A DNA stretch of 64,000 nt, taken from NCBI RefSeq assembly GCF_001423695.1, contig NZ_LMOZ01000002.1, positions 496,658-560,657 on the forward strand. Reading direction: 5' to 3'. The notes beneath the pieces are model-generated. The model was given only the letters and a program-made list of their open reading frames with translations, was not told the DNA's origin and ran no database searches. The stretch's first letter is position 1. Each line of letters begins with the position of its first letter. A program made the position numbers and the translations under genes. Shown here piece by piece: positions 15,605 through 25,314 of this stretch. This DNA is from Leifsonia sp. Leaf336. GTDB lineage: Bacteria; Actinomycetota; Actinomycetes; Actinomycetales; Microbacteriaceae.

Positions 15605-16959
15605 GCTCGGCGACCCTGCTGCGCCACCCCGACGTGTCGTCGCCGGGTGAGATGACCGCGCGCGGCTGGTGGCTCGTCGGCCTGAACGTCGTCCTCCCCG
15701 GCACGCCTCAGCTGGTTGCGGGCAACCGGGTGCTCGGACGCATCGGGATCCTCGCCACCCTCCTGCTCTGGGTGCTCGCCCTGGTCGCGCTGGTGCTGAT
15801 GCTCGTCGCGCCGTCGTCGCTGTACACGTTCGCGACCCAGGCGGGAAGCCTCACCGTCCTCCAGTTGCTGCTCATCGCGTACGCCGTGCTGTGGGTCGTC
15901 CTGACTCTCGACACGCTCCGGCTCGTCCGCTTGGTCAAGGCGCGGTCGAACGCGCGCGGCTGGATCGCGGCGTTCTCGGTGATCGTGCTCGTCGGGCTGG
16001 CGGGCACCGCCGCCTACGGGTCGTCGGTGGCCGGCTCCGCCCGCGGAGCGCTGGGCGACATCTTCGCCGCAGGGCCGTCCGTGCCTCCGGTCGACGGTCG
16101 GTACAACATCATGCTGCTCGGCGGCGACGCAGGGCCGGACCGCGAGGGCCTGCGGCCGGACAGCATGTCGATCGTGAGCATCGACGCGGCAACGGGCAAG
16201 GCGGTCACCATCGGTCTGCCCCGCGACCTGAACCCGGTGCCGTTCTCTTCGAAGTCGCCGCTGCACGCTCTCTACCCCGACGGTTACGGCTATCACGACA
16301 AGTGCGACGTCGACGTCTGCCAGCTCAACTCCATCTATACGGAGGTCGAGCTGTACAAGTCCGACCTGTACCCGAACGCGAAGAAGCAGGGCAGCGAGCC
16401 GGGCATCGAGGCGATGCGTGACGCACTGGAGGGCGCGACGGGCCTGACGATCCAGTACTACGTGCTCATCGACATGCAGGGCTTCGCCGACCTCATCGAC
16501 GCACTCGGCGGTGTGGACATCACCGTCAGCGAGAAGGTGCCCATCGGCGGCGACGAGAATCTCAACGGTGTCGTCGAGTGGATCCAGCCCGGCAAACGCC
16601 ACATGGACGGCTACCACGCCCAGTGGTACGCCCGCGCCCGTCACGGCACCAGCGACTACGACCGCATGGCGCGGCAGCGCCAGTTGCAGGACGCCATCCT
16701 CAAGCAGTTCAACCCGCTCAACGTGGTCACCAAGTTCCAGGACATCGCCAAGGCCGGAGCGCAGGTCATGAAGACCGACATCCCGCAGTCGATGCTGGGC
16801 TACTTCGTCGATCTGGGCATGAAGACGCGCACGCAACCGGTCTCGAAGCTGGAGCTGGTGCCGCCGGCGATCGATCCGACCGACCCGGACTATTCGGCGA
16901 TCCACCAGCTCGTGAAGGACGCCCTGGCCCCGGCCACTCCGAAGCCGACAGGACGCTGA
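15601..16959 (+). CDS. LytR-CpsA-Psr (LCP) family cell-wall glycopolymer transferase
   Basis: LCP proteins move glycopolymers from a polyprenyl-phosphate carrier to peptidoglycan on the outer membrane face. The 452-residue protein has four hydrophobic segments in the first 150 residues, more than the single anchor of most LCP proteins. The extracellular LCP domain follows (about 165-400), with [25 protein letters not shown] and [11 protein letters not shown] as the core strands and acidic/arginine active-site positions, and [19 protein letters not shown] as the conserved Arg-rich motif. ATGA overlaps the purE stop. Its place at the left edge of the glycan region makes it the obvious candidate to attach that product to the wall. 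Confidence 0.92.
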   Translation: MSSATLLRHPDVSSPGEMTARGWWLVGLNVVLPGTPQLVAGNRVLGRIGILATLLLWVLALVALVLMLVAPSSLYTFATQAGSLTVLQLLLIAYAVLWVVLTLDTLRLVRLVKARSNARGWIAAFSVIVLVGLAGTAAYGSSVAGSARGALGDIFAAGPSVPPVDGRYNIMLLGGDAGPDREGLRPDSMSIVSIDAATGKAVTIGLPRDLNPVPFSSKSPLHALYPDGYGYHDKCDVDVCQLNSIYTEVELYKSDLYPNAKKQGSEPGIEAMRDALEGATGLTIQYYVLIDMQGFADLIDALGGVDITVSEKVPIGGDENLNGVVEWIQPGKRHMDGYHAQWYARARHGTSDYDRMARQRQLQDAILKQFNPLNVVTKFQDIAKAGAQVMKTDIPQSMLGYFVDLGMKTRTQPVSKLELVPPAIDPTDPDYSAIHQLVKDALAPATPKPTGR

Positions 16960-17060
16960 CTCGTTCCAGGCGAAACCTCTCCGAGGGATCCCGTCCTTTC
17001 AGGTGACCCCTGAACAGGTCACAGGAACCGCTCAGTCGCCACCCGTAGCGTCGCCGGTCT

Positions 17061-18317
17061 ATGACGGGTACTGGTGGAAGCGTGGACGAGAAGACGGTGA
17101 CGAAGAACAGCGGTCGGCTGACGGCTCTCGACGGCCTGCGCGGCCTTGCCGCCGTCGTCGTGCTCCTCCACCACTCGCTGTACACGAACCCCGACTTCCC
17201 CGGCGCACCCGGGGGCGGCCACGCTCCGGTCGGCTCGCCGATGTGGTGGATCAGCTACACGCCGCTCAAGCTCGCGACGGCCGGCGTCGAGTCGGTGATC
17301 GTGTTCTTCGTGCTGTCAGGGCTCGTCGTGACGCTTCCTGTCGTCCGCCGCCGCGGCTTCGACTGGGTGGCGTACTTCCCCCGTCGAGTCGTGCGGCTGA
17401 TGGTGCCGGTCACCGCCTCCGTGCTGCTCGCGGCGGCCTGGGTGGCAGCGATCCCGCAGGTGAGCACGCAACCGAGCGGAACGTGGCTCAGCAACTCCTC
17501 GACGCCGAACTTCTCGTGGGAGTACATCGTCAAGGCCGTCGACCTGCTCGGCGGCGACGGCCAGATCAACAACCCGCTGTGGTCGCTGCGCTGGGAGCTC
17601 GCGTTCTCGCTCCTGCTCCCGGTGTTCGCGATCGCGGCACTCGCGGTGCGCAAGTGGTGGATCGGCGGCCTCGCAGTTTCCTGTGCCCTCACCTGGCTGG
17701 GTGCCCGCGCCGGATCGGCCGAGCTGGAGTACCTGCCGGCGTTCTTCGTGGGCGCGGTCATCGCAGTGCGCCTCGACGTGGTCCGTAATGCCGCCGCCCG
17801 GATCAATCGCCGTTGGTTCCGGCACCCGCTCTGGGCGCTGCTGACGGTCGGGAGCGCTCTGCTGCTGATCGCGCCGTGGCTGGTCGGACCGAGTGTCGGC
17901 CAGCTGCCCGAGCTCGACGCGGTGCTCAAGGGTCTCGTGCCGCTCGCCGCCGCCGGCCTCGTGGTCGCGGCGCTGGGCTGGACGCCGCTGAGGGTTGTTT
18001 TCGAATCGCGGCCGTTCCAGTTCCTCGGCGCGATCTCGTTCAGCCTCTATCTGGTGCACGTGCCGATCATCATCTTCAGCACCTACTTGTTCGCCGATCA
18101 GGCGTGGTACGTCCCGCTGCTGTTCGCGATCCCGGTGGCCGTGCTGGTCGCGGTGGCCTTCACCTGGCTGATCGAGAAGCGCAGCCACGGCTGGTCGAAG
18201 GCGGCCGGGGCCTGGGCTTCGGCGCGCTACCAGGCCTGGTTCGGCCCCGAAGAGGACGCCTCCGAGCGCTCGGGCGCACGTGCCGAGGCCCGCGAGAGCG
18301 CCTCCGCCGACCGCTGA
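17061..18317 (+). CDS. Acyltransferase 3 family membrane O-acyltransferase
   Basis: A 418-residue protein with about ten hydrophobic segments, beginning with the family signature LTALDGLRGLAAVVVLLHHS, whose histidine pair sits at the usual catalytic position. Members transfer acetyl or other acyl groups to sugars of surface glycans or lipids across the membrane. WSLRWELAFSLLLPVF and FQFLGAISFSLYLVHVPI are further family landmarks. It lies between the LCP gene and the rhamnose genes, so O-acylation of the glycan is a reasonable inference. ATG 17061 has no clear ribosome site; GTG 17082, preceded by GGTGGAAG, is an equally possible start. Confidence 0.9.
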   Translation: MTGTGGSVDEKTVTKNSGRLTALDGLRGLAAVVVLLHHSLYTNPDFPGAPGGGHAPVGSPMWWISYTPLKLATAGVESVIVFFVLSGLVVTLPVVRRRGFDWVAYFPRRVVRLMVPVTASVLLAAAWVAAIPQVSTQPSGTWLSNSSTPNFSWEYIVKAVDLLGGDGQINNPLWSLRWELAFSLLLPVFAIAALAVRKWWIGGLAVSCALTWLGARAGSAELEYLPAFFVGAVIAVRLDVVRNAAARINRRWFRHPLWALLTVGSALLLIAPWLVGPSVGQLPELDAVLKGLVPLAAAGLVVAALGWTPLRVVFESRPFQFLGAISFSLYLVHVPIIIFSTYLFADQAWYVPLLFAIPVAVLVAVAFTWLIEKRSHGWSKAAGAWASARYQAWFGPEEDASERSGARAEARESASADR

Positions 18318-18339
18318 CGCCCGCGGCGGACGACGCCGC

Positions 18340-19494
18340 TCAGAGGTCGGCGTGCAGCTGCCAGACCCGCTCGGCCGAGTCGCGCCAGCTGAAGGCGCGG
18401 GCCCGGTCGGAGGCGAGCACTCCCAGCCGCGCGCGCAGGTCGGCGTCGTCGAGCACCCGGCCGATGGCGCCGGCCAGGCGTTCGCTGTAGCCCGCGTCGG
18501 CGTCGTCGTCGGCGGAGGCCGGACGCTCCACCACGAGGCTCGCACCGGCGGCGACCTCCACGAGGGCGGGGTCGTCGGAGTGGATGACCGGGAGGCCGAA
18601 CTTGAAGGCCTCCACGATCGGCAGCCCGAAGCCCTCCGCGAGGCTGGGGTAGACGAACAGCGTCGCCCGGTCGAGTACCACCGCGAGGTCGGCGTCGTCG
18701 AGGCGCCCCAGCGCGCGCACGCGGTCCTCCGGCAGGCCCGCGGCCGCGGCGACGCCGGTCGCCGTGCCGTCGCCGTACCGATCCGGCCCGGCGATCAGCA
18801 GCGGGATCTTCTGCGCTTCGGGCCGGGCAACGGCGCGGATGAGCGGGGCGATGCCCTTGCGCGGCATGATCGAGCCCAGGGTGAAGGCGTAGACCGGAGG
18901 CAGCTGCAGACGGGCGGCACGCTCGTCGGCGTCGGCCGGGAGGCGCAACGTCGTTGCGGGCGCCCCGCCGATCACCCGGATGCGGTCGCCGAAGTCGAAG
19001 ACCTCGGCGAGACGGTCGGCCACGGCGTGGGTAGGGACCACGATGGCGTCGGCGAACTTGCGGGCGCGCTTGGCCATCGACTTCGTCCAGAGCACGGACG
19101 CGGCGCCGAGGGAATCCGGGTGGGTCCAGGCGAGTGCGTCGTGGATCGTCACCGCGATCTGGTCGTCGGCGTCGGCGGAGCGGTGCTTACGCAGCGGCGC
19201 CAGCAGGCTCGGCGCGTGGATCATCCCGCGGACGCCGCCGACGGCGATGCCCGACTGCCAGGCGAGGGAGAGCTCGCGGCGCGCGAGGGGGAGGCGTACG
19301 AGGTCGGCGAGCCCGGGCAACGACGATCGGATCTCGTCCAGCTGCTCGTCGGGCACGTTCGACACGAACGCGCGCACGTCGCAGCCGGCTGGGGCGGTGG
19401 CGATGAGCTGACGGGTCAGCTCCTCCGTGTACCTCCGGGTACCACCGGTCTCCGCAGCGGTGAGGTCATCGACCACCACGCTGAGTGTCGTCAT
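18340..19494 (-). CDS. Glycosyltransferase family 4 (GT-B fold)
   Basis: A 384-residue retaining-type glycosyltransferase. The C-terminal nucleotide-sugar domain shows FTLGSIMPRKGIAPLIRAVA at its start and the E-x7-E motif in EGFGLPIVEAFKFGLP, then HSDDPALVEVAAGA. The N-terminal acceptor domain contains DDLTAAETGGTRRYTEEL and MIHAPSLLAPLR. It is the last gene of the rmlB-rmlD-GT operon; its start lies 29 bases inside the end of rmlD. That linkage suggests it may use or act on rhamnose, which sequence cannot prove. ATG 19494 begins the conserved part. Confidence 0.88.
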   Translation of the reverse strand: MTTLSVVVDDLTAAETGGTRRYTEELTRQLIATAPAGCDVRAFVSNVPDEQLDEIRSSLPGLADLVRLPLARRELSLAWQSGIAVGGVRGMIHAPSLLAPLRKHRSADADDQIAVTIHDALAWTHPDSLGAASVLWTKSMAKRARKFADAIVVPTHAVADRLAEVFDFGDRIRVIGGAPATTLRLPADADERAARLQLPPVYAFTLGSIMPRKGIAPLIRAVARPEAQKIPLLIAGPDRYGDGTATGVAAAAGLPEDRVRALGRLDDADLAVVLDRATLFVYPSLAEGFGLPIVEAFKFGLPVIHSDDPALVEVAAGASLVVERPASADDDADAGYSERLAGAIGRVLDDADLRARLGVLASDRARAFSWRDSAERVWQLHADL

Positions 19495-20347
19495 CTGTCT
19501 CCAGCTCCAGGACTCCGTGCCGTGCCGCGTCTGCAAGTGCTTCCTGCCAGGACCGCAGGGGCGCGAGCCCGGCCCTGGTCCAGGCCTCGTGGCCGAGGAC
19601 GGAGTAGGACGGTCGTGGTGCGGGTCGCACGAACGTCGCGCTGTCGGTCGGTGTGACCCTATCAGGGTTCAATCCGGCCGCGCTGAAGACCGCCTTCGCG
19701 AACTCGAACCAGCTGGCCTGCCCGGAATTCGTGCCATGGTAGACGCCCGAGGGAGCGTCGGATTCGAGCAGGGCGACGATCTGGCCGGCGAGGTCGCCCG
19801 TCCAGGTCGGCTGGCCGAGCTGGTCCGCCACGACGCTCACGGTCTGGTGCGTCTGCGCGAGCTTCACCATGGTGCGCGCGAAGTTCGCCCCGCCTGCGCC
19901 ATAGAGCCATGCGGTGCGGACGACGTAGGTGCCGTCGGGATGCGCGGCCAGCGCGAGCTCCTCGCCCGCCGCCTTGGTGCGGCCGTAGGCGTTGATCGGG
20001 TCGCGCGGGGTGTCTTCGGCGTAGGGCTCGGTCGCATGGCCGTCGAACACGTAGTCGGTGGAGACCGTCACGTACTTCGCTCCGGCCGCCGCGGCGGCGA
20101 CAGCGAGGTTCTCGGTGCCGAGGGCGTTGATCGCGTAGGCCTCGTCCTCGTGCGTCTCGGCGTCGTCGACCTTGGTGTACGCGGAGGCGTTCACGACGGC
20201 GTCGTGGCCGGCGACGGCCGCGATCACCGCGTCGCGGTCGGTCACGTCGAGCTCGGCGCGGCCCAGCGCGGTGACCCTGTGGCCGCCGAACGCCTTCTGC
20301 AGATCCTGCCCGAGCTGGCCGTTCGCCCCCGCGATGAGGACGCGCAT
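19466..20347 (-). CDS. rmlD: dTDP-4-dehydrorhamnose reductase
   Basis: A 293-residue NAD(P)H-dependent SDR that carries out the last step of dTDP-L-rhamnose synthesis. MRVLIAGANGQLGQDLQKAF is the nucleotide-binding glycine motif, VSTDYVFDG the conserved serine/threonine strand, and YGRTKAAGE the Y-x3-K catalytic pair. Length is normal. ATG 20347 overlaps the rmlB stop by one base. The 3' end overlaps the following glycosyltransferase gene by 29 bases. Confidence 0.96.
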   Translation of the reverse strand: MRVLIAGANGQLGQDLQKAFGGHRVTALGRAELDVTDRDAVIAAVAGHDAVVNASAYTKVDDAETHEDEAYAINALGTENLAVAAAAAGAKYVTVSTDYVFDGHATEPYAEDTPRDPINAYGRTKAAGEELALAAHPDGTYVVRTAWLYGAGGANFARTMVKLAQTHQTVSVVADQLGQPTWTGDLAGQIVALLESDAPSGVYHGTNSGQASWFEFAKAVFSAAGLNPDRVTPTDSATFVRPAPRPSYSVLGHEAWTRAGLAPLRSWQEALADAARHGVLELETDDDTQRGGR

Positions 20348-21336
20348 CAGTTGTCCAGCGCGGCGCGGGCCTTCAGCGGCTCCCACCAGTCGCGGTTGTC
20401 GCGGTACCACTGCACGACGTCGGCGAGGCCCTGCTGGAACGGCACCAGCGGCTCGTACCCGAGCTCGTTCTGGATCTTGGAGATGTCGACCGAGTACCGG
20501 AGGTCGTGGCCGAGGCGGTCGGCGACGCGGTCGACGTACGACCAGTCTTTGCCCGTGGCCTCCAGCAGCAGCCCGGTGAGCTCTTTGTTGGTGAGCTCGG
20601 TGCCGCCGCCGATGTTGTAGCCCTCGCCGGCCCGGCCGTTCACGAGCACCATCGCGATGCCGCGGGTGTGGTCGTCGACGTGCAGCCAGTCGCGGATGTT
20701 GTTGCCCTCGCCGTAGAGGGGGACGTGCTTGTCGTCGATGAGGTTGGTGACGAAAAGGGGAATGACCTTCTCGGGGAAGTGGTAGGGGCCGTAGTTGTTC
20801 GAGCAGCGCGTGATCGAGAGGTTCAGACCGTGCGTGCGGAAGTAGCTGCGCGCGAGGAGATCGCTGCCGGCCTTGGAGGCCGAGTACGGCGAGTTGGGCT
20901 CCAGCGGGCGGTCCTCCGCCCACGAGCCCTCGGCGATCGAGCCGTAGACCTCGTCGGTGGAGACGTGCACGAACCGCTCGACCTTGTTGCGGAGGGCGGC
21001 GTCGAGGAGCTGCTGAGTGCCCAGCACGTTGGTCTCGACGAAGATCGAGGCGTCGCGCACCGAGCGGTCGACGTGCGATTCGGCGGCGAAGTGCACGACG
21101 GCGTCGATCGTGGGGAAGAGCTCGTCGAGAAGGCCGCCGTCGCGGATGTCGCCCTTGATGAACGTGTAGCGCGGCGAGTCGGCGACCGGCGCGAGGTTCG
21201 CCAGGTTTCCCGAGTACGTCAGCGCGTCGAGGACGACGACCTCCGCGCCCTCGAGCCCGGGGTAGGCGTCCTGCAAGGTCCGGCGGACGAAATTGGAGCC
21301 GATGAACCCGGCGCCACCGGTGACGAGAATCTTCAT
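20347..21336 (-). CDS. rmlB: dTDP-glucose 4,6-dehydratase
   Basis: A 329-residue extended SDR, the second step of dTDP-L-rhamnose synthesis. It begins MKILVTGGAGFIGSNFVRR (NAD-binding motif), has VSTDEVYGS with the dehydratase Asp-Glu pair, and YSASKAGSDLLARSYFRTHG with the catalytic Tyr and Lys. It heads the minus-strand operon rmlB-rmlD-GT. Its promoter is in the 157-bp gap to the divergent methyltransferase gene, where a TATGAT is readable on the minus strand (21375-21380). Confidence 0.96.
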   Translation of the reverse strand: MKILVTGGAGFIGSNFVRRTLQDAYPGLEGAEVVVLDALTYSGNLANLAPVADSPRYTFIKGDIRDGGLLDELFPTIDAVVHFAAESHVDRSVRDASIFVETNVLGTQQLLDAALRNKVERFVHVSTDEVYGSIAEGSWAEDRPLEPNSPYSASKAGSDLLARSYFRTHGLNLSITRCSNNYGPYHFPEKVIPLFVTNLIDDKHVPLYGEGNNIRDWLHVDDHTRGIAMVLVNGRAGEGYNIGGGTELTNKELTGLLLEATGKDWSYVDRVADRLGHDLRYSVDISKIQNELGYEPLVPFQQGLADVVQWYRDNRDWWEPLKARAALDN

Positions 21337-21412
21337 GAGTGTTATGGCCTTCGGTCGAGTTGAAGTCGCATACGATCATACCGACCGCGATTCGCGCGCC
21401 AGCCCGGTCGTG

Positions 21413-21441
21413 TTGATCTCGACATCGGCGGCTGGCATATT
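21413..21441 (+). promoter_or_regulatory. Probable promoter of the methyltransferase operon
   Basis: TTGATC (21413-21418) and CATATT (21436-21441) are separated by 17 bases, a good vegetative-sigma arrangement. Transcription would start near 21448, leaving a leader of about 45 bases with AGGAAG as ribosome site before GTG 21494. Confidence 0.5.
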
Positions 21442-21493
21442 TGAGCCATTCCCGGGCTTGTCGGCGGCCCGGCCGACAGGAAGCGATCTCACT

Positions 21494-22462
21494 GTGGTGA
21501 TCTCTACTCGGATCGAGCCCGGAACACTCCCTCCCGCTCTCGGGGCCCCCTGGCTGGCGGCGGAGTCGTACTGGCACCCTGCGCACCGGCCGCTCTCTGC
21601 CTGGGTCGAGCACGCACCGTTCGCGTTCTGGCTCGTCTCGGTGCTGCGTCCGACCTCTGTGGTCGAGCTGGGAACGCATTGGGGCTACTCCTACTTCGTC
21701 TTCTGCGAAGCCCTGCGGCGACTCGGCATCGACGGAACCGTCTCGGCCCTGGACACGTGGGTCGGCGAGGACCACGCCGGTCTCTACGGCGAAGAGGTGT
21801 ACGAATACGTGGCCGAGGTGACCCGCTCGTCGTACCCGAACATCGGTCGGATGGTGCGCGGCTACTTCTCCGACTCGGTCGACCGGTTCGAGCGTGGCAG
21901 CGTCGACCTGCTTCATATCGACGGGCGCCACGGGTACGACGACGTCGTCGAAGATTTCACCACGTATCTCCCCACAGTCTCCGATCGGGGAGTGGTCCTG
22001 TTCCACGACGTCGCGGAGCATCGGCCGAACTTCGGTGTCTGGCGATTCTGGGAGGAGATCTCGCAGCAGTACCCCTCGTTCCTTTTCCCCCACAATCACG
22101 GGCTGGGGGTGCTGGTGGTCGGATCGTCCGCCCCCGAACCGCTCCGCGCTCTCGCCGACCTCGCCCCGGGCGAAGTCGATGAGGTCCGCACGGCGTACGC
22201 CACGCTCGGCGCGGTGCTGACGGAGCGTGTCGAGGCCGAGAAGACCCTGGCCAGAGCGCAGCAGACGAGTGATGAGCTCGCCGTGGAGCGCGCCGACAAC
22301 GCGCTGCTCCGTGATCAGCGCGACGAGCTCGAGGAGCGGCTGAGCGCGGTGGACGAGGTCGCCGCGCGGCTGGAGGCCGAGATCGCGGCCCTCCGCGCGA
22401 GCACCAGCTGGCGCGTCACCCGGCCGCTGCGGTGGGCGGGCTCACTCCGCGATCGCGCATGA
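21494..22462 (+). CDS. Class I SAM-dependent methyltransferase with C-terminal coiled coil
   Basis: A 322-residue protein. VVELGTHWGYSYFVFCEAL is the SAM-binding motif I and DLLHIDGRHGYDDVVEDF a later core strand, as in the Methyltransf_24/CmcI-like group common in glycan loci. Residues about 230-305 form a coiled coil, and the end RASTSWRVTRPLRW is a tail motif shared by many enzymes of surface-polysaccharide clusters. It probably methylates a sugar of the glycan. Start is GTG 21494 or GTG 21497; AGGAAG lies 10-13 bases upstream. The stop overlaps the next gene (ATGA). Confidence 0.8.
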   Translation: MVISTRIEPGTLPPALGAPWLAAESYWHPAHRPLSAWVEHAPFAFWLVSVLRPTSVVELGTHWGYSYFVFCEALRRLGIDGTVSALDTWVGEDHAGLYGEEVYEYVAEVTRSSYPNIGRMVRGYFSDSVDRFERGSVDLLHIDGRHGYDDVVEDFTTYLPTVSDRGVVLFHDVAEHRPNFGVWRFWEEISQQYPSFLFPHNHGLGVLVVGSSAPEPLRALADLAPGEVDEVRTAYATLGAVLTERVEAEKTLARAQQTSDELAVERADNALLRDQRDELEERLSAVDEVAARLEAEIAALRASTSWRVTRPLRWAGSLRDRA

Positions 22463-25302
22463 GTCCGCACACGACGACACGGCCGCACATCGGTTACATC
22501 GTCCACGGCGCCCCCGGTGCCCACCCCGGTTCAGCCGAGGTGCGTGTCGTTCGGCGCATCGCCCGGGGGCAGGCGCTCGGGCTCTTCACCGCGACGTTCA
22601 TGGATCCGGTCCGGTACGCGATCGGCGACGATCTGAATCATTACGACTCCGTGATCGTCCAGCGCGACGTCGTGACGGGAGAGCTGCTCGAAGGCGTCGT
22701 GGCGCGGGCACGGCAGCGCGGGGCCCGACTGGTGTTCGAGGTCGACGACGACTTCGTCACCGACGAGGCGAGGAAGCGCTTACTGGCGGCGGAGTACGAC
22801 GAGGCGCGCCTCGACGCCGTGCGTCGGATGGCAGGCGAGGCGGACGTCGTCATCGTCAGCACTGAGCGGCTCGCCGAGACGATGCGCCCGTTCGCGCGCT
22901 CGACCGTCGTCGTACCGAACGAGCTCGATCCGGCGATCTGGCCGTCACCGCCGTCGACTGCGGCCGGCTCGCGCGACGACATCGACGAGACGCGCGTCGT
23001 GTACGTCGGCTCCGCGACGCACGCCCTCGATCTGGCGCTGTTGCGACCCGTGTTCGACGGGCTGACCGACTCGCACGGGCGCCCTATCGTGCTCGAAGTC
23101 GTCGGCGTCACGGGCGCGGACGAGCCATGGTTCACCCGGCTGGAGATCCCTGCCGGCTCGCACCCGTATCCGTCCTTCGTGGCTTGGTTGCACTCCCACC
23201 GCTCACGGTGGGCGTTCGGAGTCGCCCCGCTGGCGGACGTGGAGTTCAACGCGTCGAAGAGCGATCTGAAATTCCTCGAGTACAGCATGCTGGGGCTCGC
23301 CACGATCGCCTCGGAGTCGGCGGCGTACGGTGCGGCGCGAGAGCACGGGGCGCTCGTGGTCCCTCAGGATGCGGCGGCCTGGCGGGCGACGATAGTCGCG
23401 CTCGCCGACGACCCCGGCGAGGTTCGCCGACGTGCGGAGATCGCCGCGTCCTTCGTGCAGAGCGACCGGATGCTGGGCGACTTGGAGTTCTGGCGCTCGG
23501 TGGTCCTGCCGCCTCGTGCGGCACGGTTGTCGCGGGTGCGCGACGCCGCTGCGCTGGCGCGGCACCCCTCCCGGCTCATCGCGCGCCTGCGGCCGGGCGG
23601 AACCGTCGCGCCGACGGCGCCGACTGGTGCGACCCCGAGCTCGGAGGTCGTCGCGCCCGTCTCGGCTGCGCCGATCGAGTTCACCGATCGGGCTCGTGAC
23701 CGCCCCGGGGGCGTCACCCGCGTGGTGGTCGATACGGCTCGAGTCCCCGAAGCGGACTCGTGGACGTCGGCCGCGAACGCCCTGCTCGACGGGGTGGCGA
23801 CGCGCTATGCGGTCGTCCTCGACGCGGACGTGGAGGCGCAGGCTCCCGTCGACGAGGCGTTGCTCCGTGTGGCCGAGGAGACGGGAGCCGCGTTCGTCCA
23901 ACCGGTCGTCACGGACGGTTCAGGTTTGATCGTCGATGCGGGCTCGGTGTTCGTCTCACGGGGGGCTCCGCCGCTGCGCGTGCTGGCCGAGCACCCGCTC
24001 TCTGACCTGCCACCGGGGGACCGGCTCGACGTCGGCGTCCTGACCTCGCGCTGCGTACTGGTCGACCTTCACGACTTCGGCGGATTCGATCCCGGCTACT
24101 CGGCTGAGGAGGGCATCGCGAGAGCGACAGCGGCGCGTTCGCCCGTGGTCGCGCTGAAGGTCGTCGTCACGGACGAGGCCAGCCGGGTACCGACCGCCGC
24201 GCGGAGCGCATGGCGCGGCCACACCACGGGGGCGCTCAACTCGCCCGGACTCGCGTCGGTGGTCGCGCTGAGCGGACTTCGACTGGAGGGCGTGCAGGGC
24301 TCCGCGGTACCCGATCTGCGCGAGCGGATCATGGGCAACGACTTCCTCGCGGCGACTCGCTCCGCGAAACCGTTCCTCGCGCCGCTAGCGGGAGCACCCC
24401 TGCGCTGGTCCATCCGATCCGGCGCTCCGTCGGGCGAAGCGGGACGGGTCTGGGGAGACACCTACTTCGCCGAGGACCTTGCCGCGGCGCTGCGCGCGCG
24501 CGGGCAGCGCGTCGTCGTGGATACCCGAGACACGGCTCACCGCGCCGGATCCGATTACCTCGACGACGTGACCGTCACCCTGCGCGGATTGCACATCGTG
24601 CCGCCGAATCCGGCCGCGTTCAACATCCTCTGGGTCATCAGCCACCCGGAGCTGGTCGGCGTCGACGAGCTGGAGAGCTACGACCTCGTCTATGCCGCCG
24701 GCCCCGCGTGGGGCCGCCGGATGGCGGGGCAGGTGAGTGTGCCCGTGCTGCCGTTGCTGCAGGCCACGTCGCCGGAGCGCTTCCACCCCGGTCCGCGAGA
24801 CGCGTCGCTCGCGTCCGAGGTGCTTTTCGTCGGCAAGACCCGGAACGTCTACCGCCCGATCGTCCGCGACGCCCTCGCGGTCGGCGCGAAGCTCGCGGTC
24901 TACGGCGACGGCTGGGAGCAGTTCATCGACCCGTCGCTGGTGCGCAGTCAGTTCCTGGCGAACGACGACGTGTCGGCCGCCTACCGCAGTGCGCGCATCG
25001 TCCTCAACGACCACTGGGCGGACATGCGCGGCGAGGGATTCCTCGCGAATCGGCTGTTCGACGCCGTCGCGAGCGGCGCCCGTGTGGTGACCGACGAAAT
25101 CGAGGGCCTCGAGATCTTCGGCGGAGCCGTGCGCCCGTATTCCGGTCAGGCGGAGCTCGCGCGACTGCTGCACGACGACGACGGATGGCCCGACGACGAC
25201 GCCATCGCCGTGATCGCGCGCCGGGTCGCCGCCGAGCATTCGTTCGGTGCTCGCGCCGATGAACTGATCTCGGCTGTCCGGGAGCGCTCCGAAAGCGCTT
25301 GA
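22459..25302 (+). CDS. Large three-module glycosyltransferase
   Basis: A 947-residue protein. Residues about 10-370 look like a GT-B glycosyltransferase (HIGYIVHGAPGAHPGSAEVR; FEVDDDFVTDEARKR; NASKSDLKFLEYSMLGLATI). About 410-590 resembles a GT2-type domain (RYAVVLDADVEAQAPVDEAL; DFGGFDPGYSAEEGIARA) that looks reduced. About 640-940 is a CgeB/Glyco_trans_1_2-like domain (GDTYFAEDLAAALRARGQR; VLFVGKTRNVYRPIVRDAL; RIVLNDHWADMRGEGFLANR). It could add two or more sugars. It follows the methyltransferase gene with an ATGA overlap and precedes rmlC by 12 bases. Linkages cannot be read from sequence. Confidence 0.8.
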   Translation: MSPHTTTRPHIGYIVHGAPGAHPGSAEVRVVRRIARGQALGLFTATFMDPVRYAIGDDLNHYDSVIVQRDVVTGELLEGVVARARQRGARLVFEVDDDFVTDEARKRLLAAEYDEARLDAVRRMAGEADVVIVSTERLAETMRPFARSTVVVPNELDPAIWPSPPSTAAGSRDDIDETRVVYVGSATHALDLALLRPVFDGLTDSHGRPIVLEVVGVTGADEPWFTRLEIPAGSHPYPSFVAWLHSHRSRWAFGVAPLADVEFNASKSDLKFLEYSMLGLATIASESAAYGAAREHGALVVPQDAAAWRATIVALADDPGEVRRRAEIAASFVQSDRMLGDLEFWRSVVLPPRAARLSRVRDAAALARHPSRLIARLRPGGTVAPTAPTGATPSSEVVAPVSAAPIEFTDRARDRPGGVTRVVVDTARVPEADSWTSAANALLDGVATRYAVVLDADVEAQAPVDEALLRVAEETGAAFVQPVVTDGSGLIVDAGSVFVSRGAPPLRVLAEHPLSDLPPGDRLDVGVLTSRCVLVDLHDFGGFDPGYSAEEGIARATAARSPVVALKVVVTDEASRVPTAARSAWRGHTTGALNSPGLASVVALSGLRLEGVQGSAVPDLRERIMGNDFLAATRSAKPFLAPLAGAPLRWSIRSGAPSGEAGRVWGDTYFAEDLAAALRARGQRVVVDTRDTAHRAGSDYLDDVTVTLRGLHIVPPNPAAFNILWVISHPELVGVDELESYDLVYAAGPAWGRRMAGQVSVPVLPLLQATSPERFHPGPRDASLASEVLFVGKTRNVYRPIVRDALAVGAKLAVYGDGWEQFIDPSLVRSQFLANDDVSAAYRSARIVLNDHWADMRGEGFLANRLFDAVASGARVVTDEIEGLEIFGGAVRPYSGQAELARLLHDDDGWPDDDAIAVIARRVAAEHSFGARADELISAVRERSESA

Positions 25303-25308
25303 TAGACT
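25303..25308 (+). promoter_or_regulatory. Possible -10 element (TAGACT) before rmlC, leaderless
   Basis: TAGACT ends six bases before the GTG start of rmlC. The same TAGACTC sequence occurs before the GT2-GT4 gene (31179) and the LpxA-like gene (45158). It would give rmlC-rmlA a promoter of their own despite the close upstream gene. Confidence 0.45.
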
Positions 25309-25314
25309 CCCGGG

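Noticed and set aside
14980-16905. Long minus-strand open frame over the LCP and purE genes
   Set aside because: Arg/Asp/His-rich shadow translation; LCP and PurE motifs on the plus strand are unambiguous.
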